Shown here: positions 1 to 6,674 of the stretch, one piece after another
Position numbering within the stretch: the first letter of the stretch is position 1
Layout of the letters: each line of letters begins with the position of its first letter
The notes under the pieces: generated by a model
Told to the model about the DNA's origin: nothing
The model's input: only the letters and a program-made list of their open reading frames with translations
The model's database searches: none
Translations under genes and position numbers: made by a program
Assembly (NCBI GenBank): GCA_964461335.1
Contig: CAYWTY010000066.1
Coordinates: 1 to 9,180 of the forward strand
Length of the DNA: 9,180 nucleotides
Origin: JAKJBL01 sp964461335
GTDB lineage: Bacteria > Bacillota > Clostridia > Christensenellales > CAG-138
Reading direction: 5' to 3'

Positions 1-17
1 GCGCATTCTCTAAAATG

Positions 18-55
18 AAAAAGGAGCCGTAGCTTGTTACTGCTACAGCCCCTTT
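18..55 (-). terminator. Rho-independent terminator of the katA-perR operon
   Basis: Inverted repeat about 40 bases beyond the perR stop. GTAGC (29-33) pairs with GCTAC (42-46) around an 8-base loop. The stem continues through GC/GC and AAAGG/CCTTT (20-24 with 51-55), interrupted by two single mismatches. On the minus strand the stem runs into a TTTTTC then ATTTT tract, the usual form of an intrinsic terminator. The plus-strand side also has a T-rich flank (53-64), so it could act in both directions. Confidence 0.8.
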
Positions 56-97
56 ATTTATTTTGCAGAGTTCAATTTAATAAGCTCCACATGCGCT

Positions 98-487
98 TCA
101 TACTTGCTTTAATTGGCAGTTCGGGCATAAGCCCTCAAAAACCGTGCGATGGGTCTTTACTTTATACCCGGTTTCCTTTGCTGCCTCTTTATCAAGCACA
201 TATTGATATGGCATTTGCACATCTTTAACTTCACCGCATTCTTTGCATAGAAGGTGATAGTGCTTTTCGAGTTTGCCCTCAAACCTATCCGAATCCTTTA
301 GCGTAACCTGGCGGATTTCCCCTTGCAAAGCCAAGATGTTTAAATTGCGGTACACAGTGCCGCGGCTTATTCTATCGTCAAGTTCTCTAACATATTGGTA
401 AATTTCAGCAGCGCTCGGGTGGTCGCTTCGCGCCCTAACTGCATCTAAAACCAGTTGACGCTGTTTCGTGTTCCTAAGCTCGCTCAT
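98..487 (-). CDS. perR: PerR-like Fur-family transcriptional repressor
   Basis: A 129-residue metal-dependent repressor of the Fur superfamily, most likely a peroxide sensor. The N-terminal winged helix spans about residues 5-65 (helix containing SRGTVYRNLNIL, about 41-52). The C-terminal metal-binding and dimer domain contains HYH (76-78) and two zinc motifs, CKEC (81-84) and CPNC (121-124). Against the five regulatory metal ligands of Bacillus subtilis PerR (H37, D85, H91, H93, D104) the equivalents here are H23, E70, H76, H78 and D89. The Asp at the last position is PerR-like; the Glu at the second is unusual. A GGAG SD (496-499) lies 8 bases before ATG. The gene starts 18 bases after the katA stop, so it is probably cotranscribed with catalase, which favours PerR over Fur or Zur. 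The protein is slightly short for the family, with a compact N terminus. Confidence 0.85.
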   Translation of the reverse strand: MSELRNTKQRQLVLDAVRARSDHPSAAEIYQYVRELDDRISRGTVYRNLNILALQGEIRQVTLKDSDRFEGKLEKHYHLLCKECGEVKDVQMPYQYVLDKEAAKETGYKVKTHRTVFEGLCPNCQLKQV

Positions 488-505
488 AAGAAGCGCTCCA
501 TATAA

Positions 506-2032
506 TTATGGTTTGCTTACACATTGGTCATTTAGTGTAGCATGAATTAGCGCGTTATTGTCGAGCTTTGAAAGCGCCTTTACCTTTTCAAAGTCAAGCC
601 CTGAAGCTTTTGTGAAGCGCTCGCCGTAATCATGGTCTGCAAGGTAGCAGTGTGCTGCATGGCGATACTTAATATTCTGAGTAACTGATGCCATATCTTC
701 TGCTGTATTCATTATTAGAAGCTGCTTCTTATCCTCAGTTAAAACGCGCCAGAGGTTCCCGCCTGCACGGAAACAATCGTCTGTCGGGTCATCCTTAGGG
801 TCATAGCGGTACATTGCGCCCTCTAAATCAAGCGGCGGCTCCATAACTTCAGGCTGTGCTGCCCATATGCCATAGCTATTAGGGGTATAGGCTGGCGCTC
901 CGCCATAGTTGCCATCAACCCGCATTGCGCCATCGCGATGGTATTCGTTAACCTCTACTTTTGCGCGGTTTACAGGTATGTGGTTGTGGTTTACGCCAAG
1001 GCGGTAACGCTGCGCATCCCCATAAGAAAACAGCCTGCCCTGTAAAAACTTATCCGGGCTAAAGCCAATCCCAGGGACAACATGCGCAGGCGTAAACGCA
1101 GCCTGCTCAACTTCAGCAAAGAAGTTTTCCGGGTTGCGGTTAAGCTCTAAAACGCCTACCTCAATAAGAGGGTATTCTGCATGACGCCAGATTTTTGTAA
1201 TATCAAAGGGGTTTTCGTAATGGTTTTTCGCCTGCACTTCGGTCATAATCTGCACATACATAGTCCATTTCGGGAAGTTGCCGCATTCAATAGCCTCATA
1301 CAAATCCCTGCCATGGTGCTCGCGGTCTCTTCCGTTAATTTCTGCTGCTTGCTCATTTGTGAGGTTTTTAATACCTTGCTGAGTCTTGAAATGGAACTTG
1401 CACCAGAAGCGCTCGTTTTTCGCGTTATAGAACGAGAATGTATGCTCGCCGAAAAAGTGCATATTGCGGAATGTGGCAGGTATGCCTCTGTCGCTCATTA
1501 CAACAGTAATTTGGTGGAAGCATTCAGGAAGCAGAGTCCAAAAATCCCAGTTGTTCTGAGCGGAGCGTCTGCCTGTGCGCGGGTCGCGTTTAACTGCGCG
1601 GTTAAGGTCTGAGAAATTATGCACATCGCGGATAAAGAAAGTAGGCGTGTTGTTGCCGACTAAATCCCAGTTGCCTTCTTCTGTGTAAAACTTTACTGCA
1701 ACTCCGCGTATATCACGTTCGCAGTCTGCTGCGCCGCGCTCACCTGCAACAGTTGAAAACCTAATAAAGACTTCAGTCTCTTGCCCTAACTGCAGCACAT
1801 CTGCCTTTGTATACTTCGAAATATCATGGGTTACTGTGAACTTGCCGTATGCGCCCCAGCCTTTTGCATGCATACGACGCTCAGGTATTACCTCGCGGTT
1901 AAAATGCGCCATCTTTTCCATCAGCCATACATCCTGCATAACTACTGGGCCGCGTGGGCCTGCTGTAATGGAATTTTCATTATCAGCAACAGGTGCGCCG
2001 ACTTCGTTCGTGAGCTTTTTGTAATCGTTCAT
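506..2032 (-). CDS. katA: Monofunctional haem catalase
   Basis: A 508-residue small-subunit haem catalase, converting hydrogen peroxide to water and oxygen in the cytoplasm. The catalytic His55 lies in ERRMHAKG, the catalytic Asn128 in LVGNNTPTFF, and the proximal haem ligand Tyr337 in the RLFSYGDAQ motif. The core segments RFSTVAGERGAADCERDIRG and FHQITVVMSDRGIP are intact. The length fits the small-subunit family and no lesion is seen. The frame is open upstream to 2215, but that extension overlaps the preceding gene and is unlike catalase. The ATG at 2032 is preceded by AAAGGAG (2040-2046) with a 7-base spacer and begins the usual N terminus (MNDYKKLTNEVGAPV). It lies 49 bases after the membrane-protein gene and 18 bases before perR, so it is the middle gene of a likely three-gene peroxide operon. 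Confidence 0.96.
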   Translation of the reverse strand: MNDYKKLTNEVGAPVADNENSITAGPRGPVVMQDVWLMEKMAHFNREVIPERRMHAKGWGAYGKFTVTHDISKYTKADVLQLGQETEVFIRFSTVAGERGAADCERDIRGVAVKFYTEEGNWDLVGNNTPTFFIRDVHNFSDLNRAVKRDPRTGRRSAQNNWDFWTLLPECFHQITVVMSDRGIPATFRNMHFFGEHTFSFYNAKNERFWCKFHFKTQQGIKNLTNEQAAEINGRDREHHGRDLYEAIECGNFPKWTMYVQIMTEVQAKNHYENPFDITKIWRHAEYPLIEVGVLELNRNPENFFAEVEQAAFTPAHVVPGIGFSPDKFLQGRLFSYGDAQRYRLGVNHNHIPVNRAKVEVNEYHRDGAMRVDGNYGGAPAYTPNSYGIWAAQPEVMEPPLDLEGAMYRYDPKDDPTDDCFRAGGNLWRVLTEDKKQLLIMNTAEDMASVTQNIKYRHAAHCYLADHDYGERFTKASGLDFEKVKALSKLDNNALIHATLNDQCVSKP

Positions 2033-2039
2033 AATAATG

Positions 2040-2046
2040 CTCCTTT
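2040..2046 (-). promoter_or_regulatory. Ribosome binding site fixing the katA start
   Basis: AAAGGAG on the minus strand, 7 bases before the ATG at 2032. It falls inside the longer open frame and shows that translation begins at 2032 rather than at upstream ATG codons. Confidence 0.85.
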
Positions 2047-2081
2047 CATTTTGCATATTAAAATTTCTAAGGATTTTCATT

Positions 2082-2732
2082 TTATAATGTGAGGCACATT
2101 GCAAGCATCCATAAATAAGCGCAAGATTTTGGCAGCATAAGCATACCGATTTTGGGGTATTTATTTGCCCATATAACAACAGGCAAATAAAACGAAAAGC
2201 TAAGGCATATAGCAAGCCACATTAAGTTTAGGCCTGGCATTTTGCCTCTATGAATAAAGAACAGCCCTACAACAACTGCGCCTTGTATAACAAACGGAAT
2301 ATTGCGTATAACGCCCCATTTTACAGGAGGATACTTCGAAAGCCATTTGTTTTGGGGCATCAGGCAAAGGATAATTCGAAAAGCAGCAAGTATATATACT
2401 ATAAAAGTCCACCAATGTATTACCTCTGGCGAAAAAACCAATACCCCAATATAAAAAAGAAGCAAATAGAAAACTGTCATAGTAATTGAAGTAATTTGCT
2501 TGCCGCTGCCAAGCATATTGCGAAACTTTTCGCTTTTGCCTGTTATTATAACGAAGATGCGCGGCAGAAGATGAAACGCATCACCCCCAACAAGAACCAA
2601 AGCCATTGCGCCTGCAAGCATTCGTGCAGGGCTTTGCATTTTGCTAAATAGAAGTATAAACGAAACAATCAATGCGAAGGTAATATAAAACACATTAAAT
2701 ACTGCTTCAAGGCTTAAAATTACACGCTTCAT
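2082..2732 (-). CDS. Multi-spanning membrane protein of unknown function
   Basis: A 216-residue protein I do not recognise. Hydrophobic segments lie at roughly residues 8-30, 40-63, 80-101, 105-124, 145-161, 168-190 and 198-214, suggesting six or seven membrane helices. A distinctive motif, GGDAFHLLPRI, sits at the end of the second segment. A cytoplasmic-type basic stretch (SEKFRNMLGSGK) follows the second segment, and aromatic WW and W residues lie at helix borders. The ATG at 2732 has no good SD of its own; it overlaps the TGA of a short upstream frame as ATGA (see 2729-2801), which suggests translational coupling. It is the first gene of the katA-perR transcript, so a role in peroxide stress is plausible by position only. 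It is not a recognisable transporter, thioredoxin-like or haem protein. No signal peptide cleavage site is evident. Confidence 0.75.
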   Translation of the reverse strand: MKRVILSLEAVFNVFYITFALIVSFILLFSKMQSPARMLAGAMALVLVGGDAFHLLPRIFVIITGKSEKFRNMLGSGKQITSITMTVFYLLLFYIGVLVFSPEVIHWWTFIVYILAAFRIILCLMPQNKWLSKYPPVKWGVIRNIPFVIQGAVVVGLFFIHRGKMPGLNLMWLAICLSFSFYLPVVIWANKYPKIGMLMLPKSCAYLWMLAMCLTL

Positions 2733-2801
2733 GCAGTAAGCTCACAAGCCTTGAATACTAACCATTGTGATGAAAACAAAAGTATTATAAAAGCACCTCC
2801 T
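2729..2801 (-). promoter_or_regulatory. Orphan strong SD and short coupled frame before the membrane-protein gene
   Basis: A consensus AGGAGG (2796-2801) lies 64 bases before the ATG at 2732, much too far to serve it directly. At the ideal 7-base spacing there is an ATA codon (2788), not ATG, GTG or TTG. The frame from ATA runs 19 codons and ends in a TGA (2729-2731) overlapping the next ATG as ATGA. An in-frame TTG (2779) is the only standard alternative start, but its spacer is 16 bases. This could be a leader peptide coupled to the downstream gene, started at a weak AUA or disabled by an ATG-to-ATA change. The SD itself is plain; its use is inferred. Confidence 0.45.
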
Positions 2802-2810
2802 TGTTATAAT
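2784..2810. repeat. Perfect 7-bp inverted repeat enclosing the orphan SD
   Basis: On the plus strand ATTATAA (2784-2790) and TTATAAT (2804-2810) are perfect inverted copies separated by 13 bases that contain the SD. In RNA an all-AU stem would place the SD in a loop and would be weak. As DNA, each arm equals a half-site of the known PerR box (TTATAAT-N-ATTATAA), but the orientation and 13-base spacing are not the classical arrangement. Confidence 0.4.
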
Positions 2811-2830
2811 CGCTATTAGGACTTAGTACT

Positions 2831-2859
2831 ATTATATATTCCAGTTTTTAGATTTGCAA
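2831..2859 (-). promoter_or_regulatory. Sigma-A type promoter of the membrane protein-katA-perR operon
   Basis: On the minus strand, -35 TTGCAA (2854-2859) and -10 TATAAT (2831-2836) are separated by exactly 17 bases. The -10 is a perfect consensus. Transcription would start near 2824, about 90 bases before the ATG at 2732, and no other comparable promoter is seen before katA or perR. Confidence 0.7.
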
Positions 2860-2863
2860 TAGG

Positions 2864-2873
2864 TATAATTATA
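2864..2873. promoter_or_regulatory. Candidate PerR operator next to the -35 element
   Basis: The perfect 10-bp palindrome TATAATTATA sits 4 bases upstream of the -35 hexamer. Its core ATAATTAT matches positions 3-10 of the PerR box consensus when the central base is T, but the outer half matches poorly (about 10 of 15 positions in all). The position and the presence of a PerR-like gene in the operon support the idea; the sequence match alone is weak. Confidence 0.35.
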
Positions 2874-2884
2874 GAATATAAACA

Positions 2885-2915
2885 ACATGGTCAAGCTTTA
2901 TTAGCAAGACCATGT
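2885..2915 (-). terminator. Hairpin downstream of the amidohydrolase gene
   Basis: ACATGGTC (2885-2892) and GACCATGT (2908-2915) form a perfect 8-bp stem. Inside it, GCT (2895-2897) and AGC (2903-2905 region) can pair after a symmetric AA internal loop. On the minus strand the stem is followed by TGTTTATATT, only a moderate T tract. It probably ends transcription from the amidohydrolase gene 73 bases upstream. The remaining bases between it and that gene (2916-2988) show no gene or other clear signal. Confidence 0.55.
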
Positions 2916-2988
2916 ATAAAGAGCGCATAAAGCACGCAAAGCGTCAGGCTAAAGCCAAAAGCTGCAAGCCGTATGCCTTAACCTTAAA

Positions 2989-4332
2989 CTAAAACTTTGC
3001 GCGGTTAGTAATGTCATCCATTTGGGTTTGTGCCTCTTTTAAAATCGCCTCTTCATCTAAAGTTAACACTTCCCGGTTTTTCATAACGAGTTTGCCGTTT
3101 ATTATAGAATCTATTACATCCTGCCCGCAAGCAGATTCTACAACTGTGTTTACAAGATTGTGGCTTGGCATCATATGCGGCTGGCGAATATTGAGCGTTA
3201 TGAGGTCTGCTTTTTTGCCTACTTCTATTGTGCCTAAATTGTCTCTATGCTGAATTGCAGAAGCTCCGCCAATTGTGACCATGCGCAATAGCTCTTTGCA
3301 GGGGAGCACAACAGGGTCGAACACAGGTAAGCCCCAGTAAGCAATGGTTGCTAAGCGCAATGTGCGCATTTCGTCGAATAGGCTTACTGAATAGCCCGCG
3401 CTTCCATCAGAGCCCAAGCCTAAAGATATGTCGTTTGCCAAGAGGCTCGGCGTTTTTGGGAACCCATGGCTTGTTAAATTGCCGTGAGGGCAATGGATTG
3501 CCTTTATGCCGCGCTTAGCATAAAGGGTTATATCGCTCTCAGACATAGCAACATTATGTGCAGTTAAAAGATTGGGGCCCATTGCGCCCATTTCATCTAA
3601 AAAGTCGGCAGGCCGTTTTTTGTAGTTTTGCAGGCAGAACCTTACCTCATCCCTGTGTTCGTATAAATGCGCGTGTATGCCTGTGTTGTACTCCTTTGCC
3701 TTTTCTGCAACTAAGCGAATAAGAGCAGGGCTGCATGTCATTACCTGTCGCAGCGCAAACCAAACCTCTACTCGGCCATCACCCTTGCCATGGTAGCCTT
3801 TATAAAGCTCCTCTGTTCGGGAAATAGCTTCCTTTGCGCTTTCTACCATAATGCCATCAACAGTGCCCCCCATATCCATGGTTGAGCGGGCAATGCAAGC
3901 CCGCATGCCGGATTCTATAACTGCTTCAGCTACGCGGTGCATATGGCGGCCGCCAGAGTCTGCAAAGGATGTTGTGCCGCTTTTAATCATTTCAAGGCAA
4001 GCAAGCTTTGCGCTAAAATAGACATTCTCCTCAGTCAGCTCGCTCTCAAACGGTACAAGAAACCGCGCCCAAATCATGGGATACTCATCTGCCACTCTGC
4101 CGCGCAATAGCTGCTGGCAGGTATGAGTGTGCCCATCTATAAAACCGGGCATTAGCAGTTTGTCTTCACCATTTATAAGCTCAGGAGCTTGCCAGCAGAG
4201 AGCTTCTGCTGCATCAGCAATGGCTGCAATTATGCCGCCCTTTACAGCCACAGTCTTATTTGGCTCTATTGTGAATTCACTCGTCAAAAGACGGCAGTTT
4301 CGAATAAGAAGGTCGTAAGTCAATATTTTCAT
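2989..4332 (-). CDS. Metal-dependent deaminase of the amidohydrolase superfamily (MTA/SAH/guanine deaminase-like)
   Basis: A 447-residue cytoplasmic enzyme of the branch that hydrolytically deaminates purine-like rings (5'-methylthioadenosine/S-adenosylhomocysteine, guanine, TrzA/AtzA-like triazines). Counting from the ATG at 4332, the metal ligands and catalytic residues are all present: HTH (H68, H70) after the PGFIDG strand, H222 and E225 in HAHLYEH, H259 in LLTAHN, and D309 in GLGSDG. The terminal beta sandwich is split between the first about 60 residues and the last about 70 (GKKADLITL). The exact substrate cannot be read from the motifs. The start is uncertain: the frame is open to 4362. 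ATG 4332 has GGAAA 8 bases upstream and AAAGG abutting it, while TTG 4321-4323 lies 8 bases after AAAGGA. It is divergent from a LysR regulator and lies near a BMP nucleoside importer, which suggests nucleoside or nucleobase breakdown. Confidence 0.88.
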   Translation of the reverse strand: MKILTYDLLIRNCRLLTSEFTIEPNKTVAVKGGIIAAIADAAEALCWQAPELINGEDKLLMPGFIDGHTHTCQQLLRGRVADEYPMIWARFLVPFESELTEENVYFSAKLACLEMIKSGTTSFADSGGRHMHRVAEAVIESGMRACIARSTMDMGGTVDGIMVESAKEAISRTEELYKGYHGKGDGRVEVWFALRQVMTCSPALIRLVAEKAKEYNTGIHAHLYEHRDEVRFCLQNYKKRPADFLDEMGAMGPNLLTAHNVAMSESDITLYAKRGIKAIHCPHGNLTSHGFPKTPSLLANDISLGLGSDGSAGYSVSLFDEMRTLRLATIAYWGLPVFDPVVLPCKELLRMVTIGGASAIQHRDNLGTIEVGKKADLITLNIRQPHMMPSHNLVNTVVESACGQDVIDSIINGKLVMKNREVLTLDEEAILKEAQTQMDDITNRAKF

Positions 4333-4362
4333 CCTTTCTGTTTCCATTTTGATTTTTATCAT

Positions 4363-4466
4363 AAACCCGAATATTCTCTTGGGTATTTGCTACATAGCAG
4401 TGTATTTTGTATAATAATTACGAATACTAAGCGCAGTATCGCACATAATTATGCGGAGGGAACTGT
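4363..4466. promoter_or_regulatory. Divergent control region between the amidohydrolase and lysR
   Basis: The plus-strand lysR promoter is clear: -35 TTGCTA (4387-4392), 17-base spacer, -10 TATAAT (4410-4415), start near 4422. Just downstream is the dyad ATACT-N6-AGTAT (4424-4439), the length and partial symmetry typical of LysR-type sites and well placed for autorepression. A second imperfect dyad, AATATTC and GGTATT (about 4369-4386), lies nearer the amidohydrolase. I see no good minus-strand -35/-10 pair, which would suit a promoter needing activation by the regulator. The perfect palindrome CATAATTATG (4444-4453) lies directly before the lysR SD. Confidence 0.6.
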
Positions 4467-5363
4467 ATGACGCTAAAACAGGCAGAATACCTGGTTGCCA
4501 TTGTACGCCACGGCTCCATAACAAAGGCTTCAAAGGAGCTGTTCGTTGCCCAGTCCGCACTATCTGCAGCTATAAAGCAACTGGAAAAGGAATTTAACCT
4601 TATCATCTTTTGCCGCGGCAGCAAAGGTGTTGAGCTTACAATGGCAGGCCGTGAATTTGCCGAAGATATTCAGCACATGCTCGACCAATGCGAATATGTA
4701 ACCGAAAAATACTCAAAACCCCCACAGGAGATAATATCCTTATCTGTATCTACCCAGCATCACATATGCGGCGAAGGGGCATTTTTAAGGATGGCTGAAC
4801 TATACCAAAAGAACAACTTCCGCCTTGCATACTTGGCGTGTAACACAGAGACGCTTCTCGATAATGTGGAAAACGGCGTATCCGACTTTGGGCTGTTCTT
4901 TTATTATTTATCCGTAAAAAATATCGTAATACAGGATTTACGCAATAGAGGCATGTTGTTCAACCACATTGCCTACCGCAAGCCCCATATCTATGTGCAC
5001 AACAGCCAACCGCTCGCAAGCCAAGCCTTTGTTTTAGCCGGCGATTTGCACCACTACCCAAGCATCTCTTACGATGCAAGCGGCTCAGGCGCGAGCCTGT
5101 ATACTGCAACATTGCGCAGAGCCAGCCCGCATATGCAAACCTACTATGTTAATGACCGTGCAAGCGCATATACCATAATGCGCAAAACCGATGCCTATGC
5201 AACTGGTACAGGCTATTTGCCTGAGGATGAAGCATATACCGATATAGTCAGCATCCCCATAGAAGGAAAGGAAAGCCTTGAGGTTGGCTACATTGTCAAG
5301 GGCAAGTACAACCTTTCGGAAGCAGCCGAAAAAATGATTTCTTTTATAAAGCAGATGTATTAA
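4467..5363 (+). CDS. LysR-type transcriptional regulator
   Basis: A 298-residue regulator of usual LysR length. The N-terminal winged helix-turn-helix spans residues 2-60 (GSITKASKELFVAQSALS, then the recognition helix leading into QLEKEF and the GSKGVELT wing). A linker helix follows to about residue 88. The rest is a two-lobe effector-binding domain of periplasmic-binding-protein type. The ATG is preceded by GGAGG (4455-4459) with a 7-base spacer, so the start is secure. It is transcribed away from the deaminase gene, the usual geometry for a LysR protein controlling its divergent target and itself. The effector is unknown; a deaminase substrate or product is a reasonable guess. It ends in a strong terminator and does not read into the next operon. 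Confidence 0.93.
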   Translation: MTLKQAEYLVAIVRHGSITKASKELFVAQSALSAAIKQLEKEFNLIIFCRGSKGVELTMAGREFAEDIQHMLDQCEYVTEKYSKPPQEIISLSVSTQHHICGEGAFLRMAELYQKNNFRLAYLACNTETLLDNVENGVSDFGLFFYYLSVKNIVIQDLRNRGMLFNHIAYRKPHIYVHNSQPLASQAFVLAGDLHHYPSISYDASGSGASLYTATLRRASPHMQTYYVNDRASAYTIMRKTDAYATGTGYLPEDEAYTDIVSIPIEGKESLEVGYIVKGKYNLSEAAEKMISFIKQMY

Positions 5364-5370
5364 CGGATAA

Positions 5371-5417
5371 AACCCGGCAAGCCTCGCCTACAGCATATGC
5401 GGCGAATATGCCGGGTT
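5371..5417. terminator. Bidirectional terminator between lysR and the BMP lipoprotein gene
   Basis: A perfect 9-bp outer stem, AACCCGGCA (5371-5379) with TGCCGGGTT (5409-5417), encloses a second stem CGCC (5385-5388) with GGCG (5401-5404). On the plus strand it is followed by CCTTTTG, on the minus strand by TTATCC. It lies between two convergent genes, 7 bases after the lysR stop and 55 bases after the BMP stop, so it can serve both. Confidence 0.8.
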
Positions 5418-5472
5418 CCTTTTGCAGCTTATGCAGCATTTATATCTTCGTAATACTTGAGCTTTTGCAGCA

Positions 5473-6657
5473 TTACTTGTTCAGGCTCTCGTTTATTAAA
5501 GCCTTTATTACATCCTGCTCCTGGTTAAGAGCGCCGGGAATCTCCAGCTCGCCTTTTAGGATTTTATCCTTAGCATCGTTAAAAGCCTTCTTTGCATCTT
5601 CACTTATGTACTTGTCAAAGCCCGGGCCTTCAACACATGTTACTGCACCATCAGGCAGCCCTAAAAATTCGAACTTGCCATAGTCGAGGCTGCCTTCATC
5701 CAAGAACTTCTTTATGGTGTTATACACGATTACATCGTAGTTTACCATTGTGGAAGTTATTATGCGTGAAGCAACTTCTCTGCGGTCTGCATATTTAATT
5801 TCCATATCTACGTCTGCGCCTACTGCAAACTTCTCGACTTCTTGTGCAGCAGTATAAGCGCCATTGCCCGAAGCGCCTGCAGTTGTAAAAATAACCTCAG
5901 CCTTTGAGTCGTTGTACTGCGCAAGAGCCTGTGTGCGAGCCTTGTCCGGGTCGTTCCAGCCGCCCACATAGTTATAGACTATTTCAACTTCAGGCTTAAA
6001 GTGCTTTGCTCCGTTTATATAGCCTAGGAACTGGTTCTGCACGTTTAAAGTCTCGTCCTTACCGCCTATAAAGCCAATAACGCCTGAAGCAGATGTGCCT
6101 GCTATTCCGCTTGTAGCTACATCAGCTGCAAGTATGCCTGCTAAAAAGCATGCGTCATTTCGTACCTGGAAGGCATACATGCGCTCTAAGTTTTCTGTCA
6201 TCTTGCCTTTGTTGCCTGCAGAGAACATAGCGATCTTTGGGAAAGCCGCTCCTACTTCCAAGATACAGTCTGCAAAATCATTGCCAGCATACATAAGGTC
6301 AGCGCCTTTATCTGCAGCTTCATACATTGCAGTCAGGCAGGCTTGAATATCTGCTGTTGTTTCAACAACATAAACATCAGCACGATCAAGAAAATCAACC
6401 TTAGCTTTGTCTCCGCCTGCAGCAATACTATCCCACATGGAAAGGTCGCCGCGGTTTTTCACAAAGATATAAACCTGTTTTTTTTCAACAGGTGTCTCTG
6501 TAGCTCCTACTTGTGCAGTACTGCCTTCTTTAGGCGTTGTGTTTGAAGGTGCAGCTGTGCCTTGAGAAGGTGGGGCAGTTTTTGCGCCGCTATTGCATCC
6601 AAGGTGCATTGCGGTAAGCATAATGCATATGAGCGCGAGAGAGAAGAGTCTTTTCAT
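5473..6657 (-). CDS. BMP-family substrate-binding lipoprotein (nucleoside ABC importer)
   Basis: A 394-residue extracytoplasmic binding protein of the BMP/Med family (relatives bind purine nucleosides). Residues 1-20 are a lipoprotein-type signal ending at Cys21 (TAMHLGC). The His at position -3 of the lipobox is unusual, where Leu is typical. A flexible Ala/Thr/Pro-rich linker (22-58) leads into the binding domain (about 59-390). Recognisable family segments include KGADLMYAGNDF, FQVRNDACFLAGILAA, GVIGFIGGKD and YVGGWNDPDKA. The start is well supported: AGGAGG with a 6-base spacer before ATG. It is the last gene of the transporter operon, 64 bases after the second permease, with a hairpin and a palindrome in the gap. 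In many related operons the binding protein comes first. No promoter of its own is obvious. Confidence 0.92.
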   Translation of the reverse strand: MKRLFSLALICIMLTAMHLGCNSGAKTAPPSQGTAAPSNTTPKEGSTAQVGATETPVEKKQVYIFVKNRGDLSMWDSIAAGGDKAKVDFLDRADVYVVETTADIQACLTAMYEAADKGADLMYAGNDFADCILEVGAAFPKIAMFSAGNKGKMTENLERMYAFQVRNDACFLAGILAADVATSGIAGTSASGVIGFIGGKDETLNVQNQFLGYINGAKHFKPEVEIVYNYVGGWNDPDKARTQALAQYNDSKAEVIFTTAGASGNGAYTAAQEVEKFAVGADVDMEIKYADRREVASRIITSTMVNYDVIVYNTIKKFLDEGSLDYGKFEFLGLPDGAVTCVEGPGFDKYISEDAKKAFNDAKDKILKGELEIPGALNQEQDVIKALINESLNK

Positions 6658-6674
6658 GAATTACCTCCTGTTTT

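Noticed and set aside
1181..1612. 143-codon plus-strand open frame within katA
   Set aside because: It is antisense to conserved catalase coding, with no SD or recognisable domain.
2033..2215. 61-codon N-terminal extension of the catalase frame
   Set aside because: It overlaps the membrane-protein gene, has no catalase similarity, and a good SD fixes the start at 2032.
2552..2564. Odd palindrome GTTAT-T-ATAAC resembling a Fur/PerR box
   Set aside because: It lies inside the membrane-protein coding sequence, far from any promoter, and lacks the outer bases of the box.
5419..5471. 10-bp direct repeat CTTTTGCAGC (5419-5428 and 5462-5471)
   Set aside because: Short, in a T/GC-rich terminator region, with no mobile-element features; probably chance.
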